DNA from: Alnus glutinosa
Lineage: Eukaryota; Streptophyta; Magnoliopsida; Fagales; Betulaceae
Assembly (NCBI RefSeq): GCF_958979055.1
Contig: NC_084888.1
Coordinates: forward strand, 7,053,501-7,117,500
Reading direction: 5' to 3'
Length of the DNA stretch: 64,000 nucleotides
The notes beneath the pieces are model-generated. The model made no database searches. It saw nothing but the letters and a program-made list of their open reading frames with translations, and had not been told where the DNA came from. The translations under genes were made by a program, and so were the position numbers. Positions 1 through 12,430 of this stretch are shown one piece after another. Position 1 is the first letter of the stretch; every line of letters begins with the position of its first letter.

Positions 1-1500
1 AACTGCTCTTTCCAGCCAACCCACCTTCTGCTCATTAAGTCATGCCTCACTTCAAATAGTTTATTCACCTTCTTTCCCAAACAATTTCTTAATGTGCATG
101 ATTTTGTCTTGATAGGTATAGAATCCGTGGAGGAAAAGCAACCAAATACATTTCAAAACATCGAGACATGGGATCGATGAAAGAGATATTGTAACCAGAA
201 TCTGAAAGTGATGTTTCAAAGCAAATTAAACTATTAATTATATGTTCCCGTTGTTAATAATAATAATAATAATAATGATAAGCAAATCAAACTTACTTTT
301 GATTTGAAAGGGAAAACCCTAAAAAAAAAATTAAAAAATTAATAAGTGAGATGTTTTTTTCTAACCTATACCCAATATGAAATACACAGACTCCTTATTT
401 ATAAATTAGGTAAGGAATTCTTAATTAAAATGCCACCTTAATTATCCCTCCTATCAAGGGAAATCACTCCAAAAGATATTTCACAAATAAACTCTTAATT
501 TGTATTTAATTAAATCACATTCAATCATATATAGCATTTGGGCCGTATTTAATTTATTAGAAAATTTGTTACATGAGGCACACAAGTCTTACAAAACAAT
601 TTCATATATATATATATATATATAAAAGAGCTCTTTCTGATCTATTTCTTACACATTTTTTGTTTATTTTTTTTGCAAATTCATTATATAGATCTCACAG
701 ATTCAATGATAGATCGATCTACACATATCTCTTATACGAAAACAGACAAAAAATAGGTAAAATATGGAAACCAAACATCTTTCTCTAGAGTAATTGGGTT
801 ACAAAGTTGACCCTACTGAGAACAAAGCTTTCCATACCTAATGCATGATAGAAAAAGGCACAATCGATCTATAGGGGAGTTAGTGGAGCTGGTGATGGAA
901 GAGGGAAAAGGGACAACACATGCTTCAATATATCCAAAATAGAATTATTGCTGCTTTTTTCATTGGTCATGCAAATGGGCCGAGGACAATGAGTGAAACT
1001 CCTAAAAAAATGTCAAACCAAAGTACCTCAAAATGCTCCTAGTCTTGTGAGAAATTGTGGATGGGAGGGGAATTCAATCCGGAATGTGGAAGAAATCTGT
1101 TCATGTCATCATGATTTGTCCGGACGTCAAAGCAGATGCTCCAAAACCTCAGTGCCATGCAATTGGTGGTTGCAATTTGTGGGGTCTTCAATAAACATGT
1201 ATGTCTTTTCTCTAATTATATCTTCTTCAATCTTCTTCTTCTTCTTTTCATACTATAACCAATAGCTTTTTAATCTGACGTGTGTTTGTTACATTGCTTT
1301 TTTAATGTGTCCCAACCTTCTTTTTTTTTCTTCTCGATTTTTAAGAATTAATAGTCAATTTACACTTTTTCCTCCAAAAATGTCTTTAATCCATCCAAAA
1401 ACTTTGTTGGTAAAGTTTTCAGTACGGTGTGAATGTGGACGTTCTTCTAATGTTCTACTCCGATGCCTGAATTAGCTTATGGGGAAAAAATTTGCTTAAT
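1..1500. other. AT-rich intergenic DNA, no gene seen
   Basis: No coding region or RNA gene can be supported here. It holds an AAT microsatellite near 257-275, a TA run near 603-624 and poly-T tracts. Short ORFs at 573-788 and 993-1265 have low-complexity translations and no recognisable motif. The stretch 1020-1200 is somewhat richer in G+C and could be a decayed exon, but I cannot assign it. Confidence 0.6.
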
Positions 1501-1511
1501 GCATAAAATTT

Positions 1512-1960
1512 TGATTATTCGTTTATACTTGGGTATGAGCCTATTTCTAGACAAATAGGTAGAGTCAAACCTGAATTAAGATTCTTGCTCCTTGTTAATC
1601 TATAACTGCTGTCAGGGTTCTAATTAGATTTTAATCATTTATTAGACTTCTAATCTGTTCTCTTATTAGACATTTGATCTGATTGGACCATGAGTCCTAT
1701 CATAATTCCACAAGGAATAGGACTATTGATCAAACTATACTTAGACTAAGAGTCCTATCCCGATTCTACCGGGATAGGAATGATAATCGGATTATGACTT
1801 TTACTTCAATTCACCTTGGAGTAGAGTCCTAAATTATATCTATTAAGATAAATGATACCTAATTTATTGGGAATAACTGCTAAATGTCTATCTTCCGAGA
1901 TTGGACTTTCCGAGAGTTCTATTGTCTCCTCCTTGGACCAGGCTGAGTGAAATTTATTCT
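1512..1960. repeat. Dispersed repeat, copy 1 (partner at 59048-59345)
   Basis: Shares scattered blocks in the same order and strand with 59048-59345: TTTATACTTGGGTATG, then CTGTCAG, a run about GGATT/GATCT, then AATTATGACT and ACTTGGAGTAGAGT. Two diverged copies of one dispersed element are the simplest reading, perhaps a retrotransposon LTR remnant. No TSD or open frame was found, so the class is unresolved. Confidence 0.5.
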
Positions 1961-1965
1961 CAATA

Positions 1966-4125
1966 AACTTCATTTTTTTTAAGATGTTTGTCATATATTA
2001 AAAGAATAGGAGTTTTTTTTATATATTTTTTAAGCAAATATGTCACGGTTAGATTAATATTTAACTGATTAAATTTAATATTTTCATCTCTTTGGATTCT
2101 TGATATAATTAGCAATTTATCATGCTATCAGAGAGTCAAGCCATAAGTTAAAAGAAGTGGTAGATATATATATATGTATATAAAATTTTGCACTGTCCAA
2201 TGGTTTTTGTACCAATCACAAAATAAATAAATTGACTCTTATCAATTGGGGCCAAAAAAAATGATTAGATTTGGTTGCTCGATCTCCTGTAGAGATTACC
2301 CTCCATTTCCTTTCCAGTCTATGCTTTGAATGATCACCAAATGCCAACCTCTACCGAGAGAATGGATTTTCGTATATATTTTGCTAATTATTAGGTTGGT
2401 GAAATGTACAAGTAGTTGGTTACAAGTTCGCGTTACAGCTCCATTATAAGCATTACGATAATATATATAGATCCGTCCAAAACGAAGGAGGTGAATTGCC
2501 ATAGAAATTTGAGCTGCGTGCGTGATTTGCATTATTTGGAAGTTTGAAGAATACAAATTTATGAGCTCATTAGTCGGGACAAAAGCTTGATAATTGAAAT
2601 ATATCATATTATTGGCAATTAGAAAGATAGAGATCAACCAAATCGCTTTTAATGCATATAATAGTCGATTAATTCAGTTTTGGTGAAATGAGACGTTCAT
2701 GAAAATGACCCTATAATTATTAGAGGCCCATAATCAGGCTCCACACCTTCGAGCTTGCACACCATCCCACTATCATCGTTGGCTTTCACTCCACCCAAGG
2801 ACGAAGTTAAAAGTTTTTATGGTCAGTGGCTAACGGCTAAAAAAAAATTTTAGGAGTCAATAAGTTAAATTTTTATTTTTTTATCTTATATTTTTTATTT
2901 TTTTACAATTTTTTTTTCCAACTTGATAAATTATTTTTTTTAAGAAATGGGGGGGAGCTATGGCCCTGCCAGCCCCCCCTCCCTCCGTCACTGACTCCAC
3001 CCCTAACTCCCTTCCACCACACGCCACCTTGACATGCATCGGCTTTGCTCACCTTCCCCCTTTATAGCTTCATGTAGCACATATACAGTTCTTCTATACA
3101 TTATCTCCTTTCTCTGTGTTCATTCGCGCAATGCCACATAGTATTTTAATTCAAAAAATCATGTTGATATGTGTACAATATAACAATTATAATTATTTAC
3201 AATCCATAACCATCATTGTATGCCATATATGTACCATTAACCTTCTTACACTAAAGTTTGTGCGTTCAGTAGAATCTCTAGTGCAACACTGGTTTTCCAA
3301 TGAGGTATAATAGTCAACCACCACTAATAGCTCAACTGAATTTGACCCCAAGTGATTTACACTACTAGTAATGCCCTAGATTGTAACCGTCATCAACATA
3401 TGATGACAGGTCACTCTGAAAAATGGATTCAAGGCATCCTAAATCTACAATCTTTGGACCATAGGGTCAAGTCTACATACATGCATATCTACCATCCGTA
3501 CATGGTACAATACACAACAAAATATATAGTTCAATTAAGGCTATTAATTACTTTATGAATAAATAGCGTATAGAAATGCAATTGTAGAATCATCATTCAT
3601 AAGGCGTTGCACTCGCAACATAATTTATGAAAGTCACAGTATCAAAATGCACAATATATATATATATATATTGTTATTCTCTAATATTAGTCAAGACACT
3701 AAGCAAAACCTTAATCATACATGTGAAATCCTAATCATGTACTTTATGCCCAGAACAATTGATCGTTTCGTGGACTATTCAATCGTTCCTACGGACCGAT
3801 CGATCATTAAAAATGAATTTCTTATTAAAATTCAAATAATCACTTCACTTATATAAATAAATAGCATTTTCAATATTATATAATTGAATATTTAACTAAT
3901 ACTCGTAATGTTTTATACCAAAATATTCAAATTCGAACAATGTTTTGGAGGCCTAATATTTAAAAACAAAAAGATAAAGTAAAAGATTTTTGCTATGTTT
4001 ATTAGTGTTTTTTAGTATGCATTTTTTGTATTTTATTTGAAGAAAGTATTTTGATATGATATAAAGGTGAGAAATGTTTATTAGAAATGTTCACATTTGA
4101 AAAAAACCAAAAATAATAATAAAAA
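1966..4125. other. Intergenic DNA with low-complexity tracts, no gene seen
   Basis: Nothing coding is supported. The interval 2805-3000 is a T-rich tract followed by a short C/G-rich block (TATGGCCC, then C runs), a pattern often left by non-autonomous transposons, but no termini were found. TA microsatellites occur near 2164-2180 and 3655-3670. ORFs at 2296-2637, 3116-3310, 3352-3558 and 3647-3856 are AT-biased and unrecognised. Confidence 0.5.
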
Positions 4126-4561
4126 GGGGTAATTACCTTTTCTCTCCATGAACTATCAAAAAATGCGCGATGCCCCAATGAACTACCAACTCAACCAAAA
4201 TAGAGCATTCAACTACCAAAGACAACCATTATTCCCTCTTCTGTCAGTTAAAGGGGTTAAAAGAAACAGTCAACGGGTCATGTGCCGTTTTACATGGGGG
4301 CATGTTGGAAGATAGTGGTAATTCATGGGGGGAAAGAGAAAGATGGTGGTAGTTCATGGGGAGAAAAGAGGAAGAAAATGACGGTAAAACGGCGTGTGAC
4401 TGTCACGTGACCCGTTGACCGTTTGTTTTAACCCCTTTGACTGACGAAAGGGGGAAAATGGTTGTCTTTAGTAGTTGAATGCTCTATTTTGGTCGAGTTG
4501 GTAATTCATAGGGACATCGCGCATTTTTTTGTAGTTCATGAGGAGAAAATGTAATTACCCC
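4126..4561. mobile_element. MULE-type MITE, family 1, copy A
   Basis: A 436-bp fold-back element. The left end begins GGGGTAATTACC and the right end finishes with TAATTACCCC. The arms are inverted repeats of roughly 180 bp that carry the paired words ACTACCAA, CAAAATAGAGCATTCAACTA and GTCAACGGGTCA. It is flanked by a perfect 9-bp duplication TAATAAAAA (4117-4125 and 4562-4570), the length typical of Mutator-like elements. No transposase is encoded, so it is non-autonomous. Two more members are at 23742-24187 and 37504-39909. Confidence 0.88.
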
Positions 4562-4907
4562 TAATAAAAAATTTTGTAGTACACCTACTTCTTTTAAGTA
4601 AACACAAGTAAATGTAGAGTGACCTTTTACTTAAAAAAATAAATTAAAAAAAAAAAAAGAAAAAAAAAAAAAAAAGTGGTCATACGGCCACCTTCAATAA
4701 AAGAGCAAGGCGATGGAGCAATCACTTTGGCCTTTTGTGATGACGGCAAAGCTAAGTTTAATCAGGATAAAGGTGCCTGCACGGCCACCTTTCTTCATTG
4801 TTGAAGCCAAGGTGGTCACATGACTAAATTTCTTTATTTAAATATTATTATATAATAATAATTATTTTTTTAAAAAAATAAAATTTTATCACTGATTCGG
4901 GAGTTAA

Positions 4908-5645
4908 TTTAAATTATAAATCACTTACTGGAACATAAAAAATAATTGTAAGGTTCTTGTAATAGGTGAAAATTACAAATTACTCCCTAAAGTCGTTTAT
5001 CGTCCACAAACTTAAGAGAAATTGTCAGTTTGCCATGTCAGTACAATAAAAAGCGACATGTGTCATTTTTAATAAAAAATATATTAATATATTAAAAATT
5101 AAGAACTTAAATTTATTTATTTTTTAAATGAATAAAGGGGGTTTGGGGCCACTCCCATTAGGGAAGGTGGCGCCACCTTTGGGGTGGCTTGCCACCACTC
5201 CCATGGGTCATAGGTGGCTACGGCCACTCCCAATTCCATGTGGGGTGGCTTGTGGGCCACCTCAGAGTAAGGAGTTGGCCACGTTAGGCTGCTAGCCATT
5301 TTTGGGTTTTTAACGTGATAATCTAAAGGTTTCTGTTAAGTTTGTGGGCGGAAAATGAGTTTAGAAAGTAATTTATATATTTTGCCTAACAAGGATCTTA
5401 CAATTATTTTTTAGAGTAATGATTGAATACCACTCAAAGATACAACTTTTTACCACTTTGTCTATGTGGCAATGTGGTCCCTCATTACTTTTTAAATTTT
5501 TTTATTTTTTAAAAATAAATTAAGGTAGTGGGGACCACCTTGCCACATAGGTAAGGTGGTGAAAAATTGTATCTTTTGGTGATATTCAATCATTACTTTA
5601 TTTTTTATACTATAAAAAGTGATTTATAATTTAAGTTAACCTAAA
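4908..5645. mobile_element. MULE-type fold-back, family 2, degenerate copy interrupted by a MITE
   Basis: The left arm (TTAATTTAAATTATAAATCACTT..., then AATAATTGTAAGG, ATTACTCCCTAAA and TCCACAAACTTAA) is matched in inverse by the right arm, which ends GTGATTTATAATTTAAGTTAAC. The arms resemble those of the elements at 9986-10506 and 24959-25606. The right arm is split by the 185-bp MITE at 5414-5598. The core 5135-5290 is rich in GGTGGC/GCCACC words, unlike the AT-rich flanks. Ends are decayed and no TSD was found. Confidence 0.62.
5414..5598. mobile_element. Nested MITE with GAGTAATG ends
   Basis: A 185-bp inverted-repeat element. The left end is GAGTAATGATTGAATA and the right end is TATTCAATCATTACTT. 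It is flanked by a 9-bp duplication TATTTTTTA (5405-5413 and 5599-5607). The arms share TATGTGGCAA and GTGGTCCC words. It sits inside the right arm of the older element 4908-5645, so it inserted later. A decayed relative is at 48598-48755. Confidence 0.82.
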
Positions 5646-8084
5646 AGTTAATAGTACAACTTTTTTTTTAAAAAACAAATAATAATAATAAGTTAGTCTT
5701 ACACTTTTTGTAGATGAATCGGAAAACACGTACAGCCTTTAATTTGTGATCAAGAGGCGATGGGGCTTGTTCTGATGATCCACGTAAGCTGTCATCATCG
5801 TTGTCGTGACAAAAAATCAGAGATGGGGAGGCTTCTGCAATTACATCACGTGGTACATCGTACGCCGGGGGTTCAGGGTTGCAATGCAGACTATTGTGTA
5901 GTAGAGTCGGCACAAAATCCGGAGATTGAAATCAGAGACGGGCAAGTCCAGACTCCAGAGCCGTTGCGTCAGGTACGTATCGATCCTAATTCCTCTCCTC
6001 TGAATATGCACCCATTTGCCAAGGCCGTACGTCGTTCTCCGATTGGTTGTCTGGATTACTTTTTTATAAAAAAAGTTTTTGATCGATTCCCCGTCAATCA
6101 ATCACGTGGTGCTCTGTGCTGCTTCCTGCCGCAGGCTAGTGGGGCTACCCCGTATTCCCAGCCATGCATACAGTGATAGGCATTGGGCGGTCCTTATCGT
6201 GTCTATCTTTATCTTTATCTTTTTCTTTTTCTTTTTCCTTTTCTTTTTTTTAGTGTCTCACGGAGTCACATGTTTCCTTCTCTTATTAAGGAATATCAAC
6301 AAATATTCTGATCAAGGAATATCATCATGTTTCCTTCATGAACACTTTTCTCCTAATAATAATAAATCTGAGCTTTGAACATCTTTAGGCATGAAAAAAT
6401 TGACAAAAAAAAAATCTTATGTTGAACTCATTTTTCTATAAATCCTCTAAAAAATAATCTTGATTTGACAATTAAGGACAAGAACATTTCTATACTGACT
6501 TATATTCTGCCGAAAACTATGGCTCGGTTTGTTAAAACAATTGTTTAATGTCTTTTGTTTTTTCTTCAAAATACTGCTTAAAAAAAAAGAAAAAAAATAC
6601 TTCTTCGAATTAAAGACAAAAGAACATACATTAACAAAAAGAGGCATCTTATGCTCCATGCTTGATTAAATTATGTTCCTGATCCGAATCAAGAAGAAGC
6701 TCAAGCTGTTTTCTTGGTTATTTTCTTGGTTATTCACGAAAGTTGAAAAAAGCATTGGATTTACTTTTAACAGTCAATATTCATATTTATCTTCCGTTTA
6801 TTACGACATAAAATGTGTTTCATATTTTTAACGAAATGGTTTTCCTAGGAAAAAAATTCGGCATTGGGCTCATACAAAATATAAGCTACGGTGGAAAATG
6901 GTCGGCAACTTCTTGCATCGTCCTGTAGAGGTTTGTTTGGTGAAATCTGACAGTGGTCCAGCGAACCCCGTCGGAGACTCGGAGGCGTGGCAGCTTTTGA
7001 CAGTGGTCTTGCAAACTCTGTCGGTGGTCCAGAATTTTCCGGTTGAGGTTCGATGGCTTTCTACGATGGTTCGACAGTTTGATAAAAAGAAGTTCAAACT
7101 TAAAAAATGGTTTATGATTTTTTTTAAAAATGTAAATATTTTTACAAAAATTAAAGAAAGTTTTTATATTCAACCGAAATATTTTTTGGTTTGACCACAA
7201 TTTCCAGTCTATAAAAAAAATAAAAACAAAGGACGAGGAGGAGGAAATCTGTTTTTCAAAAGCATCGTATAAATGCAAATTACAGTTACAATGCAATAAT
7301 TTGAGGGGAATTGCGTTATTTTCTATTGAGAGAAAACAAAATGGAAAAAGAAAAGATTAAAAAAAAAAAAAAAGGAATAATGGCAAGGCAGATTATCCTT
7401 GCCCATGTCCTAATTATAATTCAAAGAGATATTTATGGTGTTAGTACGACGGTTTATCCTTGGACAGAACTGGGCCTTTGCATTACTTTAAGCCCAATAC
7501 TAAATTTGGGCTCCCTGATGCCTATCCTTACCTATTGCCAGATATGGACCCAAAAGATTACCAAAGCCCATTTCTTTTTTCTTTTGAGAAGAAAGACCCA
7601 TTTCTTCTTCTTCTTCTTCTTCTTTTTTAAAAATAAAATAAAATTATAGAAGACCTTAATACTTTAAAAGTCGTAACTTATATTTAATAAAAAAAAGAAA
7701 AGAAAAAAGCTTTTGATAGAAAATCAGAGTTTTCGAATTTCAGTGTTCTTGGGTGTTGTCGCATGACATTTATGTAATGAAATCAAGTTACTCACCGTGA
7801 TCCAAATTAATGTCTTTCAGCATTTCTCTACATTTCTCTGACTGAAAAGAAGGATGCAAGGAAAATTATAGGGAACAAAAAGAGGGGCCTCCTACCCTGA
7901 CAGAAAATTAGGCCCGACAAAATAGGTTGACGTGTCGAGTTTCAATTGACCCGTTTGACATGCCAACCCGAACTCGACACGTTTATGACCCGGGTCCGTT
8001 TACTATTTATATACACGTGCGTTTACTCATAATATATATACATATATAATATGAATAAATGCTCCTGCAACACATCAGCATCAA
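5646..8084. other. Intergenic DNA, no gene seen
   Basis: ORFs at 5760-6176 (+) and 5668-5913 and 5841-6101 (-) overlap on opposite strands and show no known motif. A splice-donor-like CAGGTACGT occurs near 5970, but no partner exon was found. The rest is AT-rich, with TTC runs near 7600-7625 and poly-A tracts. About 7905-8000 resembles the GACCCG-type dispersed repeat seen at 11575-11950 and 21290-22310. Confidence 0.5.
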
Positions 8085-8275
8085 CTATTTATGCGCCTTT
8101 ACCCATACTCGGATTAGGATCATCTATTCACATCTAAAATTGGTAAGCTAGGAATGTGGTATTATGTGCCTTCACCAATACTCGGATCAAGATCATCTCT
8201 TCACATCTAAAATTGGTAAGCTAGAAATGTGGTTCATCTGTTCGCATCTAAAATTGGTAAGTTAGGGTTGTGATC
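8085..8275. repeat. Tandem duplication, ~71-bp unit, about 2.6 copies
   Basis: The words ACTCGGAT, GATCATCT, TCACATCTAAAATTGGTAAG and AATGTGGT recur at about 71-bp spacing (copies near 8089 and 8160), followed by a shorter third copy to about 8275. It is non-coding and lies directly upstream of the SINE. Confidence 0.82.
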
Positions 8276-8306
8276 CATCTGCATGGTGGCATATATCCTA
8301 GTAAAG

Positions 8307-8420
8307 GGTTTCTAAGGGGTAGCTCAATCGGTTGAGAATCGTGTCTCATGAAGCGAAGGTCACTAGTTCGAGTCTCCCATTTCTTCTTGTGTGGACATGT
8401 AAAAAAAAAAAAAAAAAAAC
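8307..8420 (+). mobile_element. tRNA-derived SINE
   Basis: An internal polymerase III promoter is visible. The A box TAGCTCAATCGGTTGAG is at 8320-8336 and the B box AGTTCGAGTCT at 8365-8375, followed by a 19-base A tail. Near-identical flanks (ATATCCTAGTAAAG at 8293-8306 and ATATCCAGTAAAG at 8421-8433, one base deleted) are the target-site duplication expected of LINE-mobilised SINEs. There is no acceptor-stem pairing, so it is not a functional tRNA gene. The family name is not assigned. Confidence 0.85.
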
Positions 8421-8433
8421 ATATCCAGTAAAG

Positions 8434-9872
8434 AAATAAAAGTCCATTAATGCTTATTAAATAATATATTTCTTTCATTTCTTTTCAGGATTTTTTTTTT
8501 TTTTTTTAAATGTTCAACTGTCAACCTGAAAAATAATTTCTATTGTTTTGGTATACACTAAAAATGAGATATGAATCATGAATGAAAAACATTTGCAAAT
8601 TGGATCTCTTAATCAAATACAATCAATTTGACATATAAACCATTTAAAATTGGCCTCGATCTTCCTCAATTCCATGAAACTCATCTCATGAAAATTTTTC
8701 TTTTTTTTTTTTCATTAGCCAAGTTTTTAACATTTTTACAATATTTTACCAGCAACTAACAATTTTCATTCAAAGTTGACAGGAATGGATTTATATTGGA
8801 CCATTTACTCATGGAGTTCTTACAATCGGTGAATCTGTGAGTGACCCATCGAAAGAATTAAGTAGCTAGTAGCTCTTTTGAAAGGGCTAGGCTCAGGTTA
8901 TGATTGATCATTCCCTTGTGGGCCTGTGGCTACTGGTTACCATGCATAAACCTCCAATTCCATTCAATATAGAGATAATTCCATTGCTTCCAGTTCCAAG
9001 TCATGAAAATTATGAAACAAATTTCATAATCCTACTGGCCGGAACAGAGAACGTAACACACTCAGTTTTGACCTTCAAGTACATTAAATTGAACGAATAT
9101 CCAAACTCATTGCCGGAGTCGTCAGAGGCGCCATCCCCCTCATCGGAAAGTACCGCTGCTTCCTCTGCAGTGATAGCAACCACTTCGCCGGCGCGCGTAA
9201 TCCTCGCCATCGAGTCCACGTGCTCTCGGGGAGCTAGGTTGAACGCTGAACTTAGCCTTAAATATACATTAGTCACACTAGGCAGAACCTTTTTCCACTC
9301 AAATTTTGAACCATGATTAACAAAAAGCATGAAAATCAAACACTACTACCAAACAAGTTGAATTTAATGATTTAATAAAGTTGTGCATGTGGTTTTGTTT
9401 TCTTTATATAAATTATCCCATAAATAATTATATCATTCAATTTCTCAAATATGTCACCAACTTTAAATCATTACAACCTCGATCTCTCTTAGTTCGAGGT
9501 TTCAATTTTAATTTGTTTCTCCATCACTTTAGCACTTGTGAATTACTCCCACAAAGATTCATAGATATGTTATAATCCTGAACTAAATGCAGAAAAGAAA
9601 AGGTTTTATGATACTTGCATTTTTTCTGAATCGGGTAAAGAGTCTATTTTTGTGTTTAATAAAAAAAAAATTGCATTTTTCTTCATTAGTGGGAACATAT
9701 AAGAGTGTTAGAATATTAATCAATTAATTTAAGTCATCATTTCTTATCAGCTTAAACTTTTGAAATAATGGAAAAACTTCATTTTTAACTCTTGATCTTT
9801 CATAACTTTTGCAATTAAGTACTCAAACTTTAAAAAATGGTAATTTAGGTTATCTATCTATCTATTTTCTTC

Positions 9873-9913
<41 letters not shown>

Positions 9914-9985
9914 TTCAGTTTCAACTATCTATTAGAATTTTCATTTAAATCCTATCAAAATTATCAAAATACCCATATTTTTTTG
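8434..9985. other. Intergenic DNA, no supported gene
   Basis: The interval 9100-9250 is GC-richer than its surroundings and open on both strands (9010-9339 minus, 109 aa; 8900-9316 plus, 138 aa). The minus-strand translation contains an acidic Asp/Ser/Gly-rich segment, the plus-strand one a Ser/Pro/Ala-rich segment. Neither is recognised, so it may be a captured or decayed exon. A TA microsatellite lies at about 9876-9905. Confidence 0.45.
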
Positions 9986-10274
9986 GGGACAATTGCACCA
10001 CTGGTCATTGGGGTTGACCTAAATTACAAATCACTTCCTATAGTATAAAAAATTCATGAAGGGTTCATGTGGTAAACTATAATTACGAATCACTCTTTGA
10101 ACCCGTTTTCTGTCTACAAAGTTAACAGATTTCGTTAGTTTACCACGTCATACCTAATAGGAAATCGACACTTGTCCACTCCAGGCCTAGGGGAGGCAGT
10201 GCGCTAACCCCAGGTGTGGCCGGGCCACCCCCGGTAGCCACCCATTTGCTATTTTCTATTTTTTTTTTTAAATT

Positions 10275-10311
<37 letters not shown>

Positions 10312-10506
10312 AATGGACACTTGTCGATTTCTTATTGGATATGACGTGACAAACTAACAGAATCTATTAATTTTGTGGACAGAAAATGGGTTCAGGGAGT
10401 GATTCGTAATTGTAGTTTACCACAGGGGCTTTCCATAAACTTTTTGTACCACATGGAGTAATTTGTAATTTATGCCAACCCTAGGGACCAATGGTGCAAT
10501 TATCCA
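9986..10506. mobile_element. MULE-type fold-back, family 2
   Basis: About 520 bp with ~200-bp inverted arms. Left: GGGACAATTGCACCACTGGTC, then TAAATTACAAATCACTTCC. Right: GGGACCAATGGTGCAATTATCC preceded by the inverse words. The core holds a GC-rich block (10180-10245) and a TA microsatellite (10279-10305). Flanking 9-mers (ATTTTTTTG and ATTTTATTT) match only imperfectly, so the target duplication has decayed. It belongs with 24959-25606, whose duplication is intact. Confidence 0.75.
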
Positions 10507-11574
10507 TTTTATTTAATAGAAAAAATTTATAAAATTTTCAAAGATTCAAGCATGAGTATTTTTATAAATTCCATTAAATTCTAATCAACACCTAAATTCT
10601 TGCAATTTTTTTTTTTTCCTAAAAAGAAATTAAAGGAAGGGTAGTTTGAGATTAATTTTGACAAAATTTAACGGAAAATTCTAAAAAATTTTTGAAATTA
10701 AAAAAAATTAAGAGATGAATACTCTAAATTGACACTTTTTAATTTTTGAATGCTTAATTGTAAAAGTGGTAAAAAAATCATGAATCATAAATAAAGTTTT
10801 CTCTGAAATAATTAAGCGGTGATCTAACGTCGGGAAATACTCAAATCCTGGTATGCTGTTAATGTAATCACTGCTGATTGCTCTTCCCCTAACTGCATGC
10901 GCAAAGCATCCTATATAAATTTGCCATTATCAAACCTTCTTTTTGCCATGGTTTGTGTGACATAATCATGTTTACACATTTATTTAATCACCACTCCGAA
11001 TTCAAGTGGTCCAGTAGCTTTTCATTCGAGCTGATCGAGTTTGTATTTAATTATGGTGCAGTTGTTGAATCTATTCAAGGATTTCAATTTTAAATAATTG
11101 CTTCTCGTACGTACGTACACACTTCCTTGATTTTTGTTACATAGTTTGTGACTTCAATTACTTTGATCTTTCTTTTTATCATATTTCGAGACTCCTCCAT
11201 TCCTTTCTTTTTGTTGATAATTCTGCACTAAAGCTTGGATTTCATGACCTCTATTAGATGCCGGCCATGAAGCATATAGAGGAATGATTTAGTGTCGATG
11301 CATGTGCCTCCATATGAATATACATTCTTTTTTTTCTTCTTCTTTTTGTGGCATCTTTTATGACATATTGAGCCAGTATTTATTATTGGGCCATGTTTTG
11401 AATTCCAATATTTTACAAAAATGCTGGTATCTGCTTGTTGCACGCTTCACGACACCAAGCCCACGGCCCAACTCAAGCTTATTGAAAACCTCATGACGTT
11501 TCATTATTGATAGGTATTCTAGGTACAAACGTGTGCAGTGAAAATAATTATTCACCTCTTTTAAAAAAGTAGGA
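10507..11574. other. Intergenic DNA, no gene seen
   Basis: AT-rich, with no supportable ORF or RNA gene. ORFs around 11228-11555 overlap on both strands and are unrecognised. CGTACGTACGTAC occurs near 11107-11119. Confidence 0.5.
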
Positions 11575-11950
11575 TCGACAATTCAGGTTATTTCGCTTGA
11601 TCCGTCAATTTGTAAAGGATCAATCTAAATACGGTCCGTTTAGTTAAATTGGTCACACTTTTTAACCAGAACACAACTCACAAGTGATCCAACGTGATTC
11701 GCATGACCCGTTTAATAAAAGGGCTACAAACAGATCGATTGTTTGACTGGTTTAGACCTAAAATGATATGTTTATTCTGTTTGATTTGACTCGACATGTT
11801 TCGACTTAAACACAACCTATTTGACCTGTTTCAACTTATATATATATATATAATTTCACAAACGGGTGAACCATGTTAACTGGTGATTGATCCGTTTATT
11901 AAACGAGTCGACTCGTTTATGATTTGAACTCATTTATGTTAATCCCTAGT
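11575..11950. repeat. Dispersed repeat rich in GACCCG/ACGGGT words
   Basis: Repeated words such as TGATCCGT, GACCCGTTT, CGACATGTTT and GACTCGTTTA resemble those at 7905-8000 and 21290-22310. This is a recurrent non-coding repeat of plant genomes whose class I cannot fix. No TSD or ORF is visible. Confidence 0.4.
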
Positions 11951-12159
11951 CTTTTGATGCCATGTCAAATTCATTTCAAATTTGCTAGTCATTCAACCCT
12001 AAAATAATAATAATAAAAAAATATTGTATATAGCATTTTTCTTTCAATTATTTTTATCCTCTATCTTCACGTCGTTACATCAGTGTGAGGGAAACCTCGA
12101 AGGGCTCCTATCATAGAAGGAGCCGTTGTGGTCCATGTAGTAGCGGTCTTGTTTGACAA

Positions 12160-12430
12160 AGACATGTATAGAACAGAGTAGTGTGTTAATGTTAATTTTG
12201 GAATTAGTAAAAAGTGATGATGTGATGATATAAAGTAAAAAGAATTTGTATAGAAAAGTAAAAAAGTTTTGTATTGTAGTGAATTTTTTATTTAAATAGT
12301 AATAAAAAATTATTGATATGATATAAAAAGTGAAAATGTTTTTATGTTAATTGTTATTAGAAAATATAAAAAAGTGAGAAAAAAAAAAAAAAAAAAAAAA
12401 GAAAAAGAAAAAGAAAAAAAAAGAGAAAGA
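12160..12430. repeat. AT-rich MITE remnant related to the 47.4-48.3 kb elements
   Basis: The words GATGATATAAAGTA, TTGTATTGTAGTGA, TTTATTTAAATAGTAATAAAAAAT and GATATAAAAAGT occur in the same order as in 47541-47660 and 48110-48230. The terminal C/G-rich ends are not seen, so this is a truncated copy. An A/G-rich simple tract follows at 12375-12430. Confidence 0.5.

Noticed and set aside
5760-6176. 138-aa plus-strand ORF and overlapping minus-strand ORFs
   Set aside because: Open on both strands, no family motif, no partner exons; insufficient to call a gene.
8307-8420. tRNA gene suggested by A and B boxes
   Set aside because: No acceptor-stem pairing, poly-A tail and flanking duplication show it is a SINE.
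9010-9339. 109-aa minus-strand ORF with an acidic segment
   Set aside because: No recognised domain and the opposite strand is equally open; kept only as a possible exon fragment.
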